Shown here piece by piece: positions 44,149 to 52,914 of a stretch of DNA of 64,000 nt. The translations under genes were made by a program, and so were the position numbers. Location of the stretch: positions 1-64,000 of the forward strand of contig CAZAKZ010000011.1 in NCBI GenBank assembly GCA_964485695.1, in the 5' to 3' direction. Every line of letters begins with the position of its first letter. Position 1 is the stretch's first letter. This stretch comes from CAZAKZ01 sp964485695 (GTDB taxonomy: Bacteria > Planctomycetota > JAFGQW01). The notes below the pieces were generated by a model that saw nothing but the letters and a program-made list of their open reading frames with translations, was not told the origin of the DNA and ran no database searches.

Positions 44149-45639
44149 ATGGGATCGTCCGGAAAGGCGGATTCAGAGTCCTCCTCCCCTACCATCGGAG
44201 GCGCTCTGGCCCGGGATGCGGCCCCCCTGTTCGGCGTCCGGGTGGCGGGGGCAGCCGCCAATTTCGTGGTCCTGCTGCTCCTGGTCCACCGCATGCCCGA
44301 GGAGGATGTGGGTCTGTATTACTTCCTGGTCAACCTCTGGAACATCCTGAACATCCTTGTGGACTTTGGCGGGGAACCCATCGCCACCCGGGAGATCGCA
44401 GGGAATCCCGGAGCAGAGGGAGGCATTCTTCGAGATTTTCTGGTGACCAAGGCCTTCCTGGCCGGCCTCGGTCTGGTGGTGTTCTGCACCGTGGTCTGGA
44501 CCTTGATCGAGGCCTCTCCGTACCGCACCAGCTTTCTGCTCACCCTCCTGGTGCTGCCGGGTTTCTATTTCGGCAGCTTTTCCGTGGTGTTCCGGGTCCG
44601 GCACACCATGCGATGGCCGGCCCTGGCTCTGCTCATCGGACACACCCTCTTCCTCCTCGGATCCCTGGCCGGCCTCCTGCTCCTGGAGGCAGACGCGGAC
44701 CGGTTTCGTGCTCTGGCCCTGGCCTTTTCCATTGGGACGTGTACCGGGGGACTTCTGATCTTTCTCATGGCCCGGAGGGGATTGCCGACCCTGAAGCGGG
44801 GTCGGGGGGCGGTCTGGTTCCTCAAGCAGGCCTTTCCCCAGGGCGTGGCTGCTCTCGCCGGCATCCTCTATTTTTACGTGGATACCCTCATGCTCAAGGC
44901 CATGCAGGGCGACGCCGAGACCGGGTACTACAACTCGGCCTACAGGCTCCTGAACTTCTTCATCTACGCTGCAGGGATCATCAGCATCAGCGTCATGCCC
45001 GTCCTGGCCCGGGCCTTGAAAGACAACGAGCGTCGATTGCAGGAGGTGTTCCGCGAGACGCTGTCCCTCCTGCTCCTCCTGGCCATCCCGACCTGCGCCG
45101 GAGGCCTCGCCCTCACGCCGGAGCTGATGGGATTCCTCTACGGAGAGAAGATGACCGTGTATCAGGTGGCCGTGCCCACCCTCCGGATCCTGCTCGTGGC
45201 CGGGATCTTCACCTTTGCCGGGGCCCTCGCCAGTATCACTCTCGTGACGCTGAAGCGCCAGGGACTGTGGATGGGGGTGGCCTTGACCGGACTCGGGGTC
45301 AATGTGGGGATGAACCTCTGGCTCATCCCGGAACTGGGCCACGTGGGGGCGGCCTGGGCCACCCTCGCGACCGAGGGTCTGGTGACCTGTCTGTGCCTCC
45401 TTTTCCTGTGGCGTGTCCGGAGATTGACGGCCGGGGGGACCTGGTTTCTCCGCGTCTCCTTGCTGGGCGTTGTAGTATTTGCCGTGGGCCTGGTCGTCCG
45501 GCCGCTCCCCTTTCCCGTAGCCGTCCTGGCTTGCTTCCTCGTATCCCTGGTGGGTGCCGGTTGCCTCCGGGTGGGTCCCAGGCGGTTGTTCCGCATGGCT
45601 CTCCTGGGGGACAAGGAAACCGGAACTCAATCTGACTGA
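44149..45639 (+). CDS. Polysaccharide flippase, MOP/Wzx superfamily
   Basis: A 496-residue membrane protein with about 12-14 hydrophobic helices spread over the whole length, starting with A-A-P-L-F-G-V-R-V-A-G-A-A-A-N-F near residue 24. I start it at 44149, where GAGG lies ~9 nt upstream; earlier in-frame ATGs at 44041 and 44107 have no ribosome site and a cysteine-rich, non-membrane sequence. Family members flip lipid-linked sugars for O-antigen, capsule or exopolysaccharide. No glycosyltransferase is adjacent; two GT4 genes lie 14 kb downstream. Confidence 0.88.
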   Translation: MGSSGKADSESSSPTIGGALARDAAPLFGVRVAGAAANFVVLLLLVHRMPEEDVGLYYFLVNLWNILNILVDFGGEPIATREIAGNPGAEGGILRDFLVTKAFLAGLGLVVFCTVVWTLIEASPYRTSFLLTLLVLPGFYFGSFSVVFRVRHTMRWPALALLIGHTLFLLGSLAGLLLLEADADRFRALALAFSIGTCTGGLLIFLMARRGLPTLKRGRGAVWFLKQAFPQGVAALAGILYFYVDTLMLKAMQGDAETGYYNSAYRLLNFFIYAAGIISISVMPVLARALKDNERRLQEVFRETLSLLLLLAIPTCAGGLALTPELMGFLYGEKMTVYQVAVPTLRILLVAGIFTFAGALASITLVTLKRQGLWMGVALTGLGVNVGMNLWLIPELGHVGAAWATLATEGLVTCLCLLFLWRVRRLTAGGTWFLRVSLLGVVVFAVGLVVRPLPFPVAVLACFLVSLVGAGCLRVGPRRLFRMALLGDKETGTQSD

Positions 45640-45848
45640 TTATCTGTATTCAGTACAACCGGTTTCTACCAGGGCAATTCTGTTTCCTTACTCGGGTATC
45701 GGGTTGTGGGCCTTGGATTTCTGGGGCATAGTGATAGGGGGACCCAGAATAATCAGGGTCGGCTCTTTACCCGGAAGTCAGGCAAGGTATCATTCCGAGA
45801 CGTACACCTTCTTAACTCCGGTTTGAGAGCCAGGAACGAGGAAGAAGC

Positions 45849-46022
45849 GTGAAAGGAATCCTGCTGGCCGTACTCCTCCTCCTCTTGGGAGGCGCTTTCA
45901 TCGCCCTGGTGAGGATCTTGCAGCGTGGGTTTACCAAGCTCAACGCCCTGGTCCTCAAGGGTGAAGCGCATCACGAAGCCCTGGCCGGGAAGGCCGTTTC
46001 CTATCACCACGTACCGCGGTGA
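45849..46022 (+). CDS. Small single-span membrane protein (57 aa)
   Basis: A short frame starting at GTG 45849 with AGGAAGAA about 6 nt upstream and ending at TGA 46020-46022. The product opens V-K-G-I-L-L-A-V-L-L-L-L-L-G-G-A-F-I-A-L, one strong membrane helix, followed by ~35 residues that are basic and His-containing. No family is recognised. The good ribosome site and clean membrane helix support it; the small size and lack of a partner weaken it. Confidence 0.45.
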   Translation: MKGILLAVLLLLLGGAFIALVRILQRGFTKLNALVLKGEAHHEALAGKAVSYHHVPR

Positions 46023-46045
46023 TCTGATACTGGTGATCTGATCCT
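46018..46045 (+). repeat. 14-bp tandem repeat
   Basis: GGTGATCTGATACT (46018-46031) is followed at once by GGTGATCTGATCCT (46032-46045), one mismatch. It straddles the stop of the small membrane ORF. Confidence 0.7.
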
Positions 46046-46165
46046 GGCGGTCGGAGCGAGAGAGAGAGCACCCCTGGCATCCAGGACCTTCTGATCCGGG
46101 CAGGGATCAGGAGAGTCAAACCCCACCGTTCGTAAATCCCCGGACTCAAACAACCCTGCACGAAA

Positions 46166-47269
46166 ATGGCTTCGAGTAGCTACAATACCCCGATGCCAGG
46201 CGTGAAACGCTCTGATCCAGCATCCTGGGAGTGCCTGTGCGGCACCCGGGTCCAGGCCTCGGAGACGCTCTGTCCGGCCTGCCAGCGGTTCCGATGGGAA
46301 GCCCACGACGGCCGACCCTCCACGGAGTCAAAAGAACCAGCCCCTCGATCTCCCCGGCGATATGCCCGCTTGCCCCTGGTTCTCGCCGTGGCTGTGGTGG
46401 CGGCCCTGACGTGGTATTTCAGAGGGGAACGGGAACTGCCCTGGGAGGTGATGCCGATCCTCAAGTCCAGGCCCGTGGGAGAGGCCGTCCAGGTGAAACC
46501 GGTCCTGGTTTCCGGCCGGGACTTCTGGGGGGCCGTCCAGATCCGGTTCCGGGACCTCAAGATGGTGTGTGGAGGGGACACGATCCTGGAATCCAGCTCT
46601 GTGGATCTCAGGGGGAACCTGTTCTTCCGCTACCGATCCAGGAAAAATAGCACCCGGGCTTCCGGTCCCACTATGGCTCTTGAGAGACTTTCCCTGACCT
46701 ACGACAACCTCTCCGAGGAGTTCGAGGCCTGGTTGGATTCCCTGGAATTGCTGCTGAAGCTCCAGGCCCGCAAGCCCCGTCCCGTTCCCGCTCCCCTCCT
46801 GCGGACTCTGAAGATCCTGGAGGGCCAGTCCTTTCGCATGGGACAGGCGGAGAGCGCCGAGTTCAACGCGGGCCGGATCGGATCCTATCTCGGCACGCAC
46901 GACCGATTCGGAAAATGGCGCGCTTGGCTGGGCTACAGCGTGGAGCAGCTGGTCCGGTCCTTCATCGCGTTCAAGGTCCGGGGGGGCGGTCGGCTGGAAC
47001 TTCCCGAGTCGAGGGACATCCTGCCCGGGCCCCTGAAGCTCCTGGCCGGACCCCTGGGGAAGCCTGCCATCCTGCGGACCCGGCTGGACGGGTGGGTGCG
47101 CATGAACCACCGCACCGGCATTCCCATCCGGTCGGTGTTCCACGTCCGGTTCGAGATCCTGGGGGAGAGAGAGGGACGGCCCTACACCTTGACCGGCGAC
47201 GTCTATCTGGAAGCCCCCCGGTGGAACCACACCCGCACCACCCGGCCCCAGCGCGGTCGAAAGATCTGA
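46166..47269 (+). CDS. Zinc-ribbon membrane protein of unknown function
   Basis: A 367-residue protein. The N-terminus carries a zinc-ribbon-like pair, C-L-C near 23-25 and C-P-A-C near 36-39, in the cytoplasm. A basic segment precedes one membrane helix (~69-84; L-P-L-V-L-A-V-A-V-V-A-A-L-T-W-Y). The rest (~90-367) would be extracytoplasmic and is mixed alpha/beta with no family I recognise; the end is Arg/Thr-rich. An ATG nine codons later (46193) is a possible alternative start. It stands alone between the small ORF and a toxin-antitoxin pair. Confidence 0.7.
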   Translation: MASSSYNTPMPGVKRSDPASWECLCGTRVQASETLCPACQRFRWEAHDGRPSTESKEPAPRSPRRYARLPLVLAVAVVAALTWYFRGERELPWEVMPILKSRPVGEAVQVKPVLVSGRDFWGAVQIRFRDLKMVCGGDTILESSSVDLRGNLFFRYRSRKNSTRASGPTMALERLSLTYDNLSEEFEAWLDSLELLLKLQARKPRPVPAPLLRTLKILEGQSFRMGQAESAEFNAGRIGSYLGTHDRFGKWRAWLGYSVEQLVRSFIAFKVRGGGRLELPESRDILPGPLKLLAGPLGKPAILRTRLDGWVRMNHRTGIPIRSVFHVRFEILGEREGRPYTLTGDVYLEAPRWNHTRTTRPQRGRKI

Positions 47270-47376
47270 GTAACACACACCGGGAGATTTTTTTCGAAAC
47301 CGCCGTGTAATTGATGCGACATGGCTTTCGTTGCTATTGGTTCTCTCCGGGGGAAGGACCCGGAACGGAATCGTGG

Positions 47377-47405
47377 TTGACATATTGATGCGAATCATAT
47401 ATGTC
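47377..47405 (+). promoter_or_regulatory. Promoter/operator of vapBC module
   Basis: TTGACA (47377-47382) is a consensus -35 box. It overlaps the inverted repeat GACATAT/ATATGTC (47379-47385 and 47399-47405), inside which TGAT/ATCA adds further symmetry. The palindrome ends 8 nt before the antitoxin ATG. Ribbon-helix-helix antitoxins usually bind such sites to repress their own operon. Confidence 0.55.
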
Positions 47406-47412
47406 ATGATGC

Positions 47413-47664
47413 ATGAGAACCACGATCCGACTTGAAGAAAGCCTCCTGCGCCAGGTCAAGGACCACGCCATGAAGTCCGGTACCACGCTCACGGCGGTCA
47501 TCGAAGAAGCGCTTCGCGTGTTCCTGGCGAAGCGTTGCTCTGCCTCCCCCCGAAGGCCGGTGAAACTGACCACGGTGAAGGGAAAGGGACTGCGGCCGGG
47601 CGTCGACCTGGACAGTACGGCGGACCTGCTCGACCTCATGGACGAAGCCGATGCAGCTGATTGA
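47413..47664 (+). CDS. vapB: Ribbon-helix-helix antitoxin (VapB-like)
   Basis: An 83-residue antitoxin. The ribbon-helix-helix opening is textbook: M-R-T-T-I-R-L-E-E-S-L-L-R-Q-V-K-D-H-A, then T-L-T-A-V-I-E-E-A-L-R-V-F-L. The C-terminal part ends G-V-D-L-D-S-T-A-D-L-L-D-L-M-D-E, the toxin-binding tail. The end overlaps the toxin start by 14 nt. A palindromic operator overlaps its promoter. Confidence 0.92.
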   Translation: MRTTIRLEESLLRQVKDHAMKSGTTLTAVIEEALRVFLAKRCSASPRRPVKLTTVKGKGLRPGVDLDSTADLLDLMDEADAAD

Positions 47665-48085
47665 CGTCAACGTCCTGGTGTATGCCCACAGGGAGGATGC
47701 TCCTGGCCATGGCTCTTTCAATGCCTGGATCACGAAACTCCTCCGATCCGACCGCGCCTTCGGCATGGCCGATCTGGTGCTCAGCGGTTTTCTCCGGATT
47801 GTCACGCACCCGAGGATCTTCGACCCGCCCAGCCTGCTGAAGGACGCTTTGGCCTTCGTGGAGGAAGTCCTCGACCAGCCTCATTGCGTGCGTGTCCAGC
47901 CCGGGCAGCGTCACTGGGAGATCTTTGTCCAGCTTTGCCGGGACTCGGGCGCCAGAGGCAACCTGGTTCCGGACGCCTACCTGGCCGCCCTGGCCATAGA
48001 ATCCGGCAGTGAATGGATCACCTCGGATCGCGACTTCGGTCGATTCCCCGGTCTTCGATGGTGCCACCCTCTCGACAACAGGTGA
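47651..48085 (+). CDS. vapC: VapC-family PIN-domain toxin
   Basis: A 144-residue PIN ribonuclease of the VapC subfamily with the pattern I-D-V-N-V-L-V-Y-A at the start (D5), F-L-R-I-V-T-H-P-R-I-F in the middle, N-L-V-P-D-A-Y-L-A-A-L-A, and S-D-R-D-F-G-R-F-P-G-L-R-W at the end. The acidic residues for metal binding are present at the first, third and fourth sites. Full length, unlike the gapped VapC at 7081. It would cleave specific RNAs when freed from the antitoxin. Confidence 0.92.
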   Translation: MQLIDVNVLVYAHREDAPGHGSFNAWITKLLRSDRAFGMADLVLSGFLRIVTHPRIFDPPSLLKDALAFVEEVLDQPHCVRVQPGQRHWEIFVQLCRDSGARGNLVPDAYLAALAIESGSEWITSDRDFGRFPGLRWCHPLDNR

Positions 48086-48092
48086 GTTTCTC

Positions 48093-48128
48093 TCCGGATC
48101 CTGATCCCGGAACGGATTCTCTTTTTTT
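48093..48128 (+). terminator. Possible terminator after vapC
   Basis: A short stem TCCGG/CCGGA (48093-48097 and 48107-48111) is followed 10 nt later by a run of seven T (48122-48128). The distance is larger than in a classic intrinsic terminator, so this is tentative. Confidence 0.35.
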
Positions 48129-48469
48129 ATCCTGCGCTAATCTTCGTGCCAGCCAGGAGTTCCCTTGCCACGGAATCCCTCCCCTGGGCCTCCTTTTGCG
48201 GTCCGGGTTGACAGGTTCGACACCGCCCCTGAGAATCGTATCCGTCCCGCCTCTCCCACGGTTGGATGCCGGTTTCACAGACATGGTTTTGGTTTCATTG
48301 GGCTGATACGGGAGAAGATCCGGGATTGCGTTCCAGGAGAGCGCAACAGGGGAAAATCGCGGAACCAACCGCTAGACCTCCTCGATTTCCATGCATCCAG
48401 GCCCTTTCTCCCGTCTAAATGACCGGCCATTTAGATCAGGCACGATCCACAGACTTTTCTGGAGGCGAG
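48129..48469. other. Intergenic region before the Tol-like operon
   Basis: About 340 nt without a convincing gene. A TTGACA lies near 48209 but I see no matching -10 box. A 20-bp near-palindrome (48415-48434) is listed separately. The region probably carries the promoter of the 48470-57189 operon. Confidence 0.45.
48415..48434. promoter_or_regulatory. Near-perfect 20-bp palindrome upstream of TPR gene
   Basis: CTAAATGACCGGCCATTTAG equals its own reverse complement except at one symmetric pair of positions. It ends 35 nt before the start codon of the TPR gene and could be a repressor site or a leader hairpin. No regulator can be assigned. Confidence 0.45.
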
Positions 48470-51400
48470 ATGGTACGCGTCCAAGGGGCCCGAGGCCTCA
48501 CTCTCCCCGTTTGTTTCCGGGTTCTCTTCTTACTTCCCCTCCTTTTTCTCGGGAACATCGCTGCGGCCCAGAAGGGGCCCGATCCCGTCGAGGACGACTA
48601 TTACTATGCCCGCGGCCTGGACAGGAAGGGCCACGTGGACCTGGCGATCCAGGAGTACCAGAAGTTCCTCAAGCGCCACAAGGGCCATGCCCGCACGGCC
48701 GAGGTCCTCTACCTCCTCGGCGTGGCCGCTCACAAGGTGGGGGATTTCGCCCTCGGGGAAAAAACCCTGAAGCGCCTCACCGACACCCACAAGGATTTCT
48801 CCTTCCTGGCCGAGGCCCTGTTCAGGCGGGGAGACTGTCTTCTGAAGCTGAAGCGGTTTCAGGAGGCGGCCACGGCCTACGGTACGGCGGCGGGCCTCGG
48901 CGGCAAGGACGGCTACCTGGCCGACCAGGGTCTCTACTGGCAGGGGGAGGCCCTGTTCCGGGCCGGGGACCACGCCGGCTGCGTCACTGCGCTCACCAAG
49001 CTCCGGAAGACCCACCCCCGGAGCAAGTACTTGAAGGACGGCCTCCTGACCCTGGGCTACGCGCACTATCACTTAGACGCCGGTGAAGCGGCTCTCGAGG
49101 TGTTCGAGGAGATCCTGCGCCGGTTTCCCGGCGGCCCCGAGACCCCGGAGGCCCTCTACTGGAAGGGGGCGTCCTGCCTGAAGGCCGGCAAGCTGGAGGC
49201 CGCGGCCCAGGCGTTCGAGACCTTCGTGAACCAATACCCCCGGCACGACCATCGCCTCGCGGCCATCGAGAGCCTGGGGTGGGCCCGGTTCGGGTTGGAC
49301 GACTTTCGCGGGGCGGCCCGGGCCTACGACCTCCTGGCCCGCGAGGTCTCGGCCGCCCGGACGAGCAAGGCCCTGCTCCAGGCCGCCAGGGCGCGGTATC
49401 ACGGCAAGGCGTTCGAGGAGGCTCGACGTCAGGCCGTGAAGGTGCTGGACCGGGGCGGTTCCGAGGCCGCCCGGGGTGGCTACCTGGCCGCTCTTTCCGC
49501 CCTGGCCCTGAAGGATCCCTCAGGGGCTGTGGCCCTGTTCAAGCGGACGTTGGAGGCCGGAGCTGATGCGGCCCTTCGCCCCAAGATCCTGATGCATGCG
49601 GCCGGCGCCCTCTACGATCTGGACCGATGGATCGAGTCGGCGGCCTCGTACGATGCGGCTCTGGCCTGCCCGAAAATCGGGGGCCAGGCCGACCAGGCCC
49701 TGTTCCACGCCGGCCTGGCCTTTCACCGGGCCGGGGAACTGGACCGGGCCGAGGCGCGGTTCAATACCCTGATCCAGAAACATCCCGGGAGTCCCTGGGT
49801 GGCCGGAGCGCGGTTCGGTCTGGCCGAGAACGCGTACAAGGCCGGCGATTATCCGCGTGCCGCGGGCCGCTACAGGAACTACCTCCAGGTGCACGGCCGG
49901 GACAAGGCCCGGGAGGGGGTTGAGGGTGTAGAGGGTGTTACAGACTACAAGGCCGAAGCTTACTTCAAGCTCGGGTGCGCCTGCTATCACGCCGGGGACC
50001 GAAAAGGCACCGTGGACGCCCTGCAGCACTATCTGGCCTCCGATCCCGAGGGGCCCTTCGTGGCCGAGGTGCGCTACTATCTCGGCCGGGCCTTTCTGGA
50101 CCTGAAGCAACCGGGCCCGGCGTGTAACCAGTTCCGGCGGTGTGCCCGGGAGCATCCGAAATCCGAGTATGCCGGCCGGTCCATCCTGGCCCTGGGTCGG
50201 GTGGCCGCGGCGGCCGGCAAGGAGAAGGAGGCCCTCGGCCACTTCGACCGTCTGAAAAAAGGCGTGCCCGGAAGCGACGTCTTCGCCTCGGCCCGGTTCA
50301 GTGCCGCCCGGGTGCATCTCGAAGGCGGGGACCTGAAGAAGGCGGAGGCGGAGCTGACGAAAACCCTTGATACCACCCGGGAACCCGACCTGAGGGCGCG
50401 AGCCCTGTTCAGCCTGGCCAAGGTCCTGGTCCGGACCGATCGCTTTCGCGAAGCCGTGGCCCGGGCCCGTTCGGTACTGGCCATGGAGGGGGGCACCCTC
50501 CACGGCGAGGCTCAGGAGATCCTGGGATTTGCCCTGCTGAAGGCGGGAGAGCTCAAGGAGGCCTTGGATGCCTTCGCGGTGTTTCTCAAGCGGTATCCCC
50601 GCCATGGCCTCGCCCCGTACGTGAAGCTCAATCGAGGCATTGCCTTGGGGCGGATCAAGGACCACGCCGGAGCCGCAGCCGGGCTGAAGGCTCTGGACCG
50701 GGACCATCCGGATTTTGACCGGAAAGACCACGTGCTCTACCACCTCGGCCTCTCCATGGAGGCGCAGAAGGATGCTGAGGCCATGGTGAAGGCCTTCACT
50801 ACCCTTCTGGCCCGGCGACCCAAGAGCGCCCTGGTACCCGAGGTGCGGTTCCGCCTCGGGGAGCACTTCTACGATCTCGAGCGCTTCGCGGAGGCTGCCG
50901 GCCACTACCGGGCCGTGAACGAGGCCGGGACACCGGACAAGGACCTCGGGGCCAGGGCACGGTACAAGGAGGCGTGGTGCGGGGTGAAGCTCTTGAAGAA
51001 GGGAGAAGCCGCGACGGCCTTCGACCTCCTCGCCCGGGACCACCCCCGGTCCAGGTTCCGGGGGGAGGCCCTCTTTCAGGCCGGCCTCTGCCTCCTCGAG
51101 TGCGGCCGGGCCAAGGAGGGACTCGTGCGCCTCTCGGCCCTGATCCAGGCCTATCCCCACCACCAGCTCCTGGGCCGCGCCCGGGTGAAGGCCGGGCTCT
51201 GTTGTCTGAAACTCGAGCAGTGGTCCGAAGCGCTCTCGTGGTTCAGCGCCGCCAGGAAAGGCAAGGTCGAGGCCGTGGACCTGCCCCGGGTGCACCACGG
51301 TAGCGGTGTGGCCTGTCAGAACCTCGGCCGGTTCGACTCGGCCATCCAGGCCTTCGAGGCCGTGGCCCTGCGCTACGAGGGTGGCCTGGCCGCGGAATGT

Positions 51401-51661
51401 CAGTTCCGCATCGGCCAGTGTCATGCGGCCCGGAAGGATCCTGCGGCGGCCCTCGGGGCCTGGTTGAAGGTGTCCATCCTCCACGAACACCCGGACTGGG
51501 TGCCCCGGAGTCTGCTGGAGGCCGGCAAGGTCTGCCTGGCCTCGGGACAGAACGCACGGGCTCAAAAGGTGTTCGAGGAACTGATCCGGAAGCATCCGGA
51601 TTCCCCGTGGATCAAGGAGGCCCGGCGTCTCTTGAAGACCGCCCGGAGCCCCAGGAAGTAG
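48470..51661 (+). CDS. Large exported TPR protein (CpoB/YbgF-like role proposed)
   Basis: A 1063-residue exported protein. ATG 48470 is chosen because GGAGGCGAG precedes it and a signal peptide follows (V-L-F-L-L-P-L-L-F-L-G-N-I-A-A-A, cut near residue 32). The mature protein is almost entirely tetratricopeptide repeats, with recurring pieces such as A-I-Q-E-Y-Q-K-F-L-K-R-H, A-L-Y-W-K-G-A-S-C-L-K-A-G, A-Y-F-K-L-G-C-A-C-Y-H-A-G and K-H-P-D-S-P-W-I-K-E-A-R-R-L-L. Ends with TAG 12 nt before the ExbB gene. In Tol-Pal loci a periplasmic TPR protein (CpoB/YbgF) accompanies TolQRA-B-Pal; this far longer protein may play an analogous scaffold role (inference). Confidence 0.9.
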   Translation: MVRVQGARGLTLPVCFRVLFLLPLLFLGNIAAAQKGPDPVEDDYYYARGLDRKGHVDLAIQEYQKFLKRHKGHARTAEVLYLLGVAAHKVGDFALGEKTLKRLTDTHKDFSFLAEALFRRGDCLLKLKRFQEAATAYGTAAGLGGKDGYLADQGLYWQGEALFRAGDHAGCVTALTKLRKTHPRSKYLKDGLLTLGYAHYHLDAGEAALEVFEEILRRFPGGPETPEALYWKGASCLKAGKLEAAAQAFETFVNQYPRHDHRLAAIESLGWARFGLDDFRGAARAYDLLAREVSAARTSKALLQAARARYHGKAFEEARRQAVKVLDRGGSEAARGGYLAALSALALKDPSGAVALFKRTLEAGADAALRPKILMHAAGALYDLDRWIESAASYDAALACPKIGGQADQALFHAGLAFHRAGELDRAEARFNTLIQKHPGSPWVAGARFGLAENAYKAGDYPRAAGRYRNYLQVHGRDKAREGVEGVEGVTDYKAEAYFKLGCACYHAGDRKGTVDALQHYLASDPEGPFVAEVRYYLGRAFLDLKQPGPACNQFRRCAREHPKSEYAGRSILALGRVAAAAGKEKEALGHFDRLKKGVPGSDVFASARFSAARVHLEGGDLKKAEAELTKTLDTTREPDLRARALFSLAKVLVRTDRFREAVARARSVLAMEGGTLHGEAQEILGFALLKAGELKEALDAFAVFLKRYPRHGLAPYVKLNRGIALGRIKDHAGAAAGLKALDRDHPDFDRKDHVLYHLGLSMEAQKDAEAMVKAFTTLLARRPKSALVPEVRFRLGEHFYDLERFAEAAGHYRAVNEAGTPDKDLGARARYKEAWCGVKLLKKGEAATAFDLLARDHPRSRFRGEALFQAGLCLLECGRAKEGLVRLSALIQAYPHHQLLGRARVKAGLCCLKLEQWSEALSWFSAARKGKVEAVDLPRVHHGSGVACQNLGRFDSAIQAFEAVALRYEGGLAAECQFRIGQCHAARKDPAAALGAWLKVSILHEHPDWVPRSLLEAGKVCLASGQNARAQKVFEELIRKHPDSPWIKEARRLLKTARSPRK

Positions 51662-51672
51662 AGGTGATCCCC

Positions 51673-52467
51673 TTGCAAATCGAACCGAGAAGGCCAGGAC
51701 GGTTTCCAGGAACTCCATCCCCCTGGAGCGGCCTGGTCCGCGTCGCGGTGATGGCGGCCGTCCTCGTGGCGGGCCTCCTGGCCGTGGGCGGCCTGGCTGC
51801 GGCCGAATCCTCAACTTCCGGACCGGCTGTCGACGCCAAGGCCGTGAGCCTGCAGGAATTGCTGAGCAAGGGCGGCCCCATCATGTGGCCGCTCGGTCTG
51901 TGCTCGGTGGTGGCCCTGGCCTTTGCCGTGGAGCGATTCATCAATCTGAGATCCGGCAAGGTGGTCCCGGTCGGGATCGTCCAGTCCGTGGAGGACGCCG
52001 TGGAATCGGGCCGGGTGGAGGAGACCTTGAGGCTGTGCGAGACGGATCCGAGCCCGGCCGCGCGCATCTTCACTGCGGGGCTCCGGCACCGGGCGTCCTC
52101 GGCCGAGACCATGGAACACGCCATGGAAGAGGTGGGGCGCCGGGAGGTGAGCCGGCTCCGGGACAATATTCTGCCCCTCAACGTCATCGCCAACATCGCC
52201 CCGCTCCTGGGCCTCCTGGGTACGGTGTTCGGCATGATCCTGGCCTTCAAGGAGGTGGCCGGGGGCGCCGGCCTGGGCAAGCCCGAGCTCCTGGCTACGG
52301 GCATCTACCAGGCCCTGGTCACCACGGCGGTGGGCCTCTCCATCGCCATCCCCACCCTCGCCCTCTACTACTACTTCAACGGCCGCATCGTGAGGATCCT
52401 GCGCCGCATCGACGACGTGGCCTCCCGCCTCGTGGATCGGTACCGGGCCGAGGAGACCGCCCCATGA
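51673..52467 (+). CDS. ExbB/TolQ/MotA-family proton channel
   Basis: A 264-residue inner-membrane motor protein. TTG 51673 is chosen because GAGGTGATC lies just before it; GTG 51664 is an alternative. An N-terminal signal-like helix (~22-45) is followed by a helix near 65-85 (M-W-P-L-G-L-C-S-V-V-A-L-A), a cytoplasmic part, and two helices ~165-190 and ~205-228. The pore segments N-I-A-P-L-L-G-L-L-G-T-V-F-G-M-I and L-V-T-T-A-V-G-L-S-I-A-I-P contain the conserved Thr residues that line the proton path. It overlaps exbD by 4 nt and forms the stator with it. Confidence 0.94.
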   Translation: MQIEPRRPGRFPGTPSPWSGLVRVAVMAAVLVAGLLAVGGLAAAESSTSGPAVDAKAVSLQELLSKGGPIMWPLGLCSVVALAFAVERFINLRSGKVVPVGIVQSVEDAVESGRVEETLRLCETDPSPAARIFTAGLRHRASSAETMEHAMEEVGRREVSRLRDNILPLNVIANIAPLLGLLGTVFGMILAFKEVAGGAGLGKPELLATGIYQALVTTAVGLSIAIPTLALYYYFNGRIVRILRRIDDVASRLVDRYRAEETAP

Positions 52468-52889
52468 TCCTGGACAGGGACGATTTCAAGGAGACCGTGA
52501 GCCTGAACCTCACACCCATGATCGACGTGGTGTTCCTCCTCATCATCTTCTTCATGGTGGCCACCACCTTCGTGCGCGAGGAGAAGGAGATCGATCTGGA
52601 CCTCCCGGAGACGCCCTCCTCGAGCCCGCTCGAGAACCTGCCCGAGGAGGTGGTGATCAACATCATGCGGGACGGCGCCATCAAGGTGGCGGGCCGGAAG
52701 GTGTCGGCGGAGGCGCTCGAGGATCTCCTGAAGCAGGCGCGGGCCCGGAATCCGAAGCAGAGCGCGCTCATCCGGGGTGACCGGGGCGTGAAGTACGAAT
52801 ACGTGGTCCGGGTGGTGGGCATCTGCCACGAGGCAGCGGTGCGCGCCAGCCTGGCCGCGCTGGAACCGGTCGGACCCGGCGGAGGATAA
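52464..52889 (+). CDS. ExbD/TolR-family motor protein
   Basis: A 141-residue protein: short cytoplasmic tail, one membrane helix (~18-38) with the protonatable D21 in L-T-P-M-I-D-V-V-F-L-L-I-I-F-F, and a periplasmic domain (V-V-I-N-I-M-R-D-G-A-I-K-V, then A-L-I-R-G-D-R-G-V-K-Y). ATG overlaps the ExbB stop (ATGA). D21 matches the essential Asp of ExbD and TolR that couples proton flow to motion. Only one ExbD is encoded. Confidence 0.95.
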   Translation: MILDRDDFKETVSLNLTPMIDVVFLLIIFFMVATTFVREEKEIDLDLPETPSSSPLENLPEEVVINIMRDGAIKVAGRKVSAEALEDLLKQARARNPKQSALIRGDRGVKYEYVVRVVGICHEAAVRASLAALEPVGPGGG

Positions 52890-52914
52890 ACCGAGGATAA
52901 TCCGAGGAAAAACC

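Larger units (their letters stand above)
45640..46165. other. Intergenic region with one small ORF
   Basis: 526 nt, less GC-rich at its start. Apart from the small membrane ORF (45849-46022) and a 14-bp tandem repeat I see nothing definite. Longer reverse-strand frames here overlap it and lack coding features. Confidence 0.5.

Noticed and set aside
48200..48240. GGTTCGACACC as part of a tRNA T-arm
   Set aside because: No matching acceptor stem, D-arm or anticodon arm can be drawn around it.
48165..48422. Small frames between vapC and the TPR gene
   Set aside because: No ribosome sites, skewed composition (Arg/Pro/Ser) and no recognisable features.
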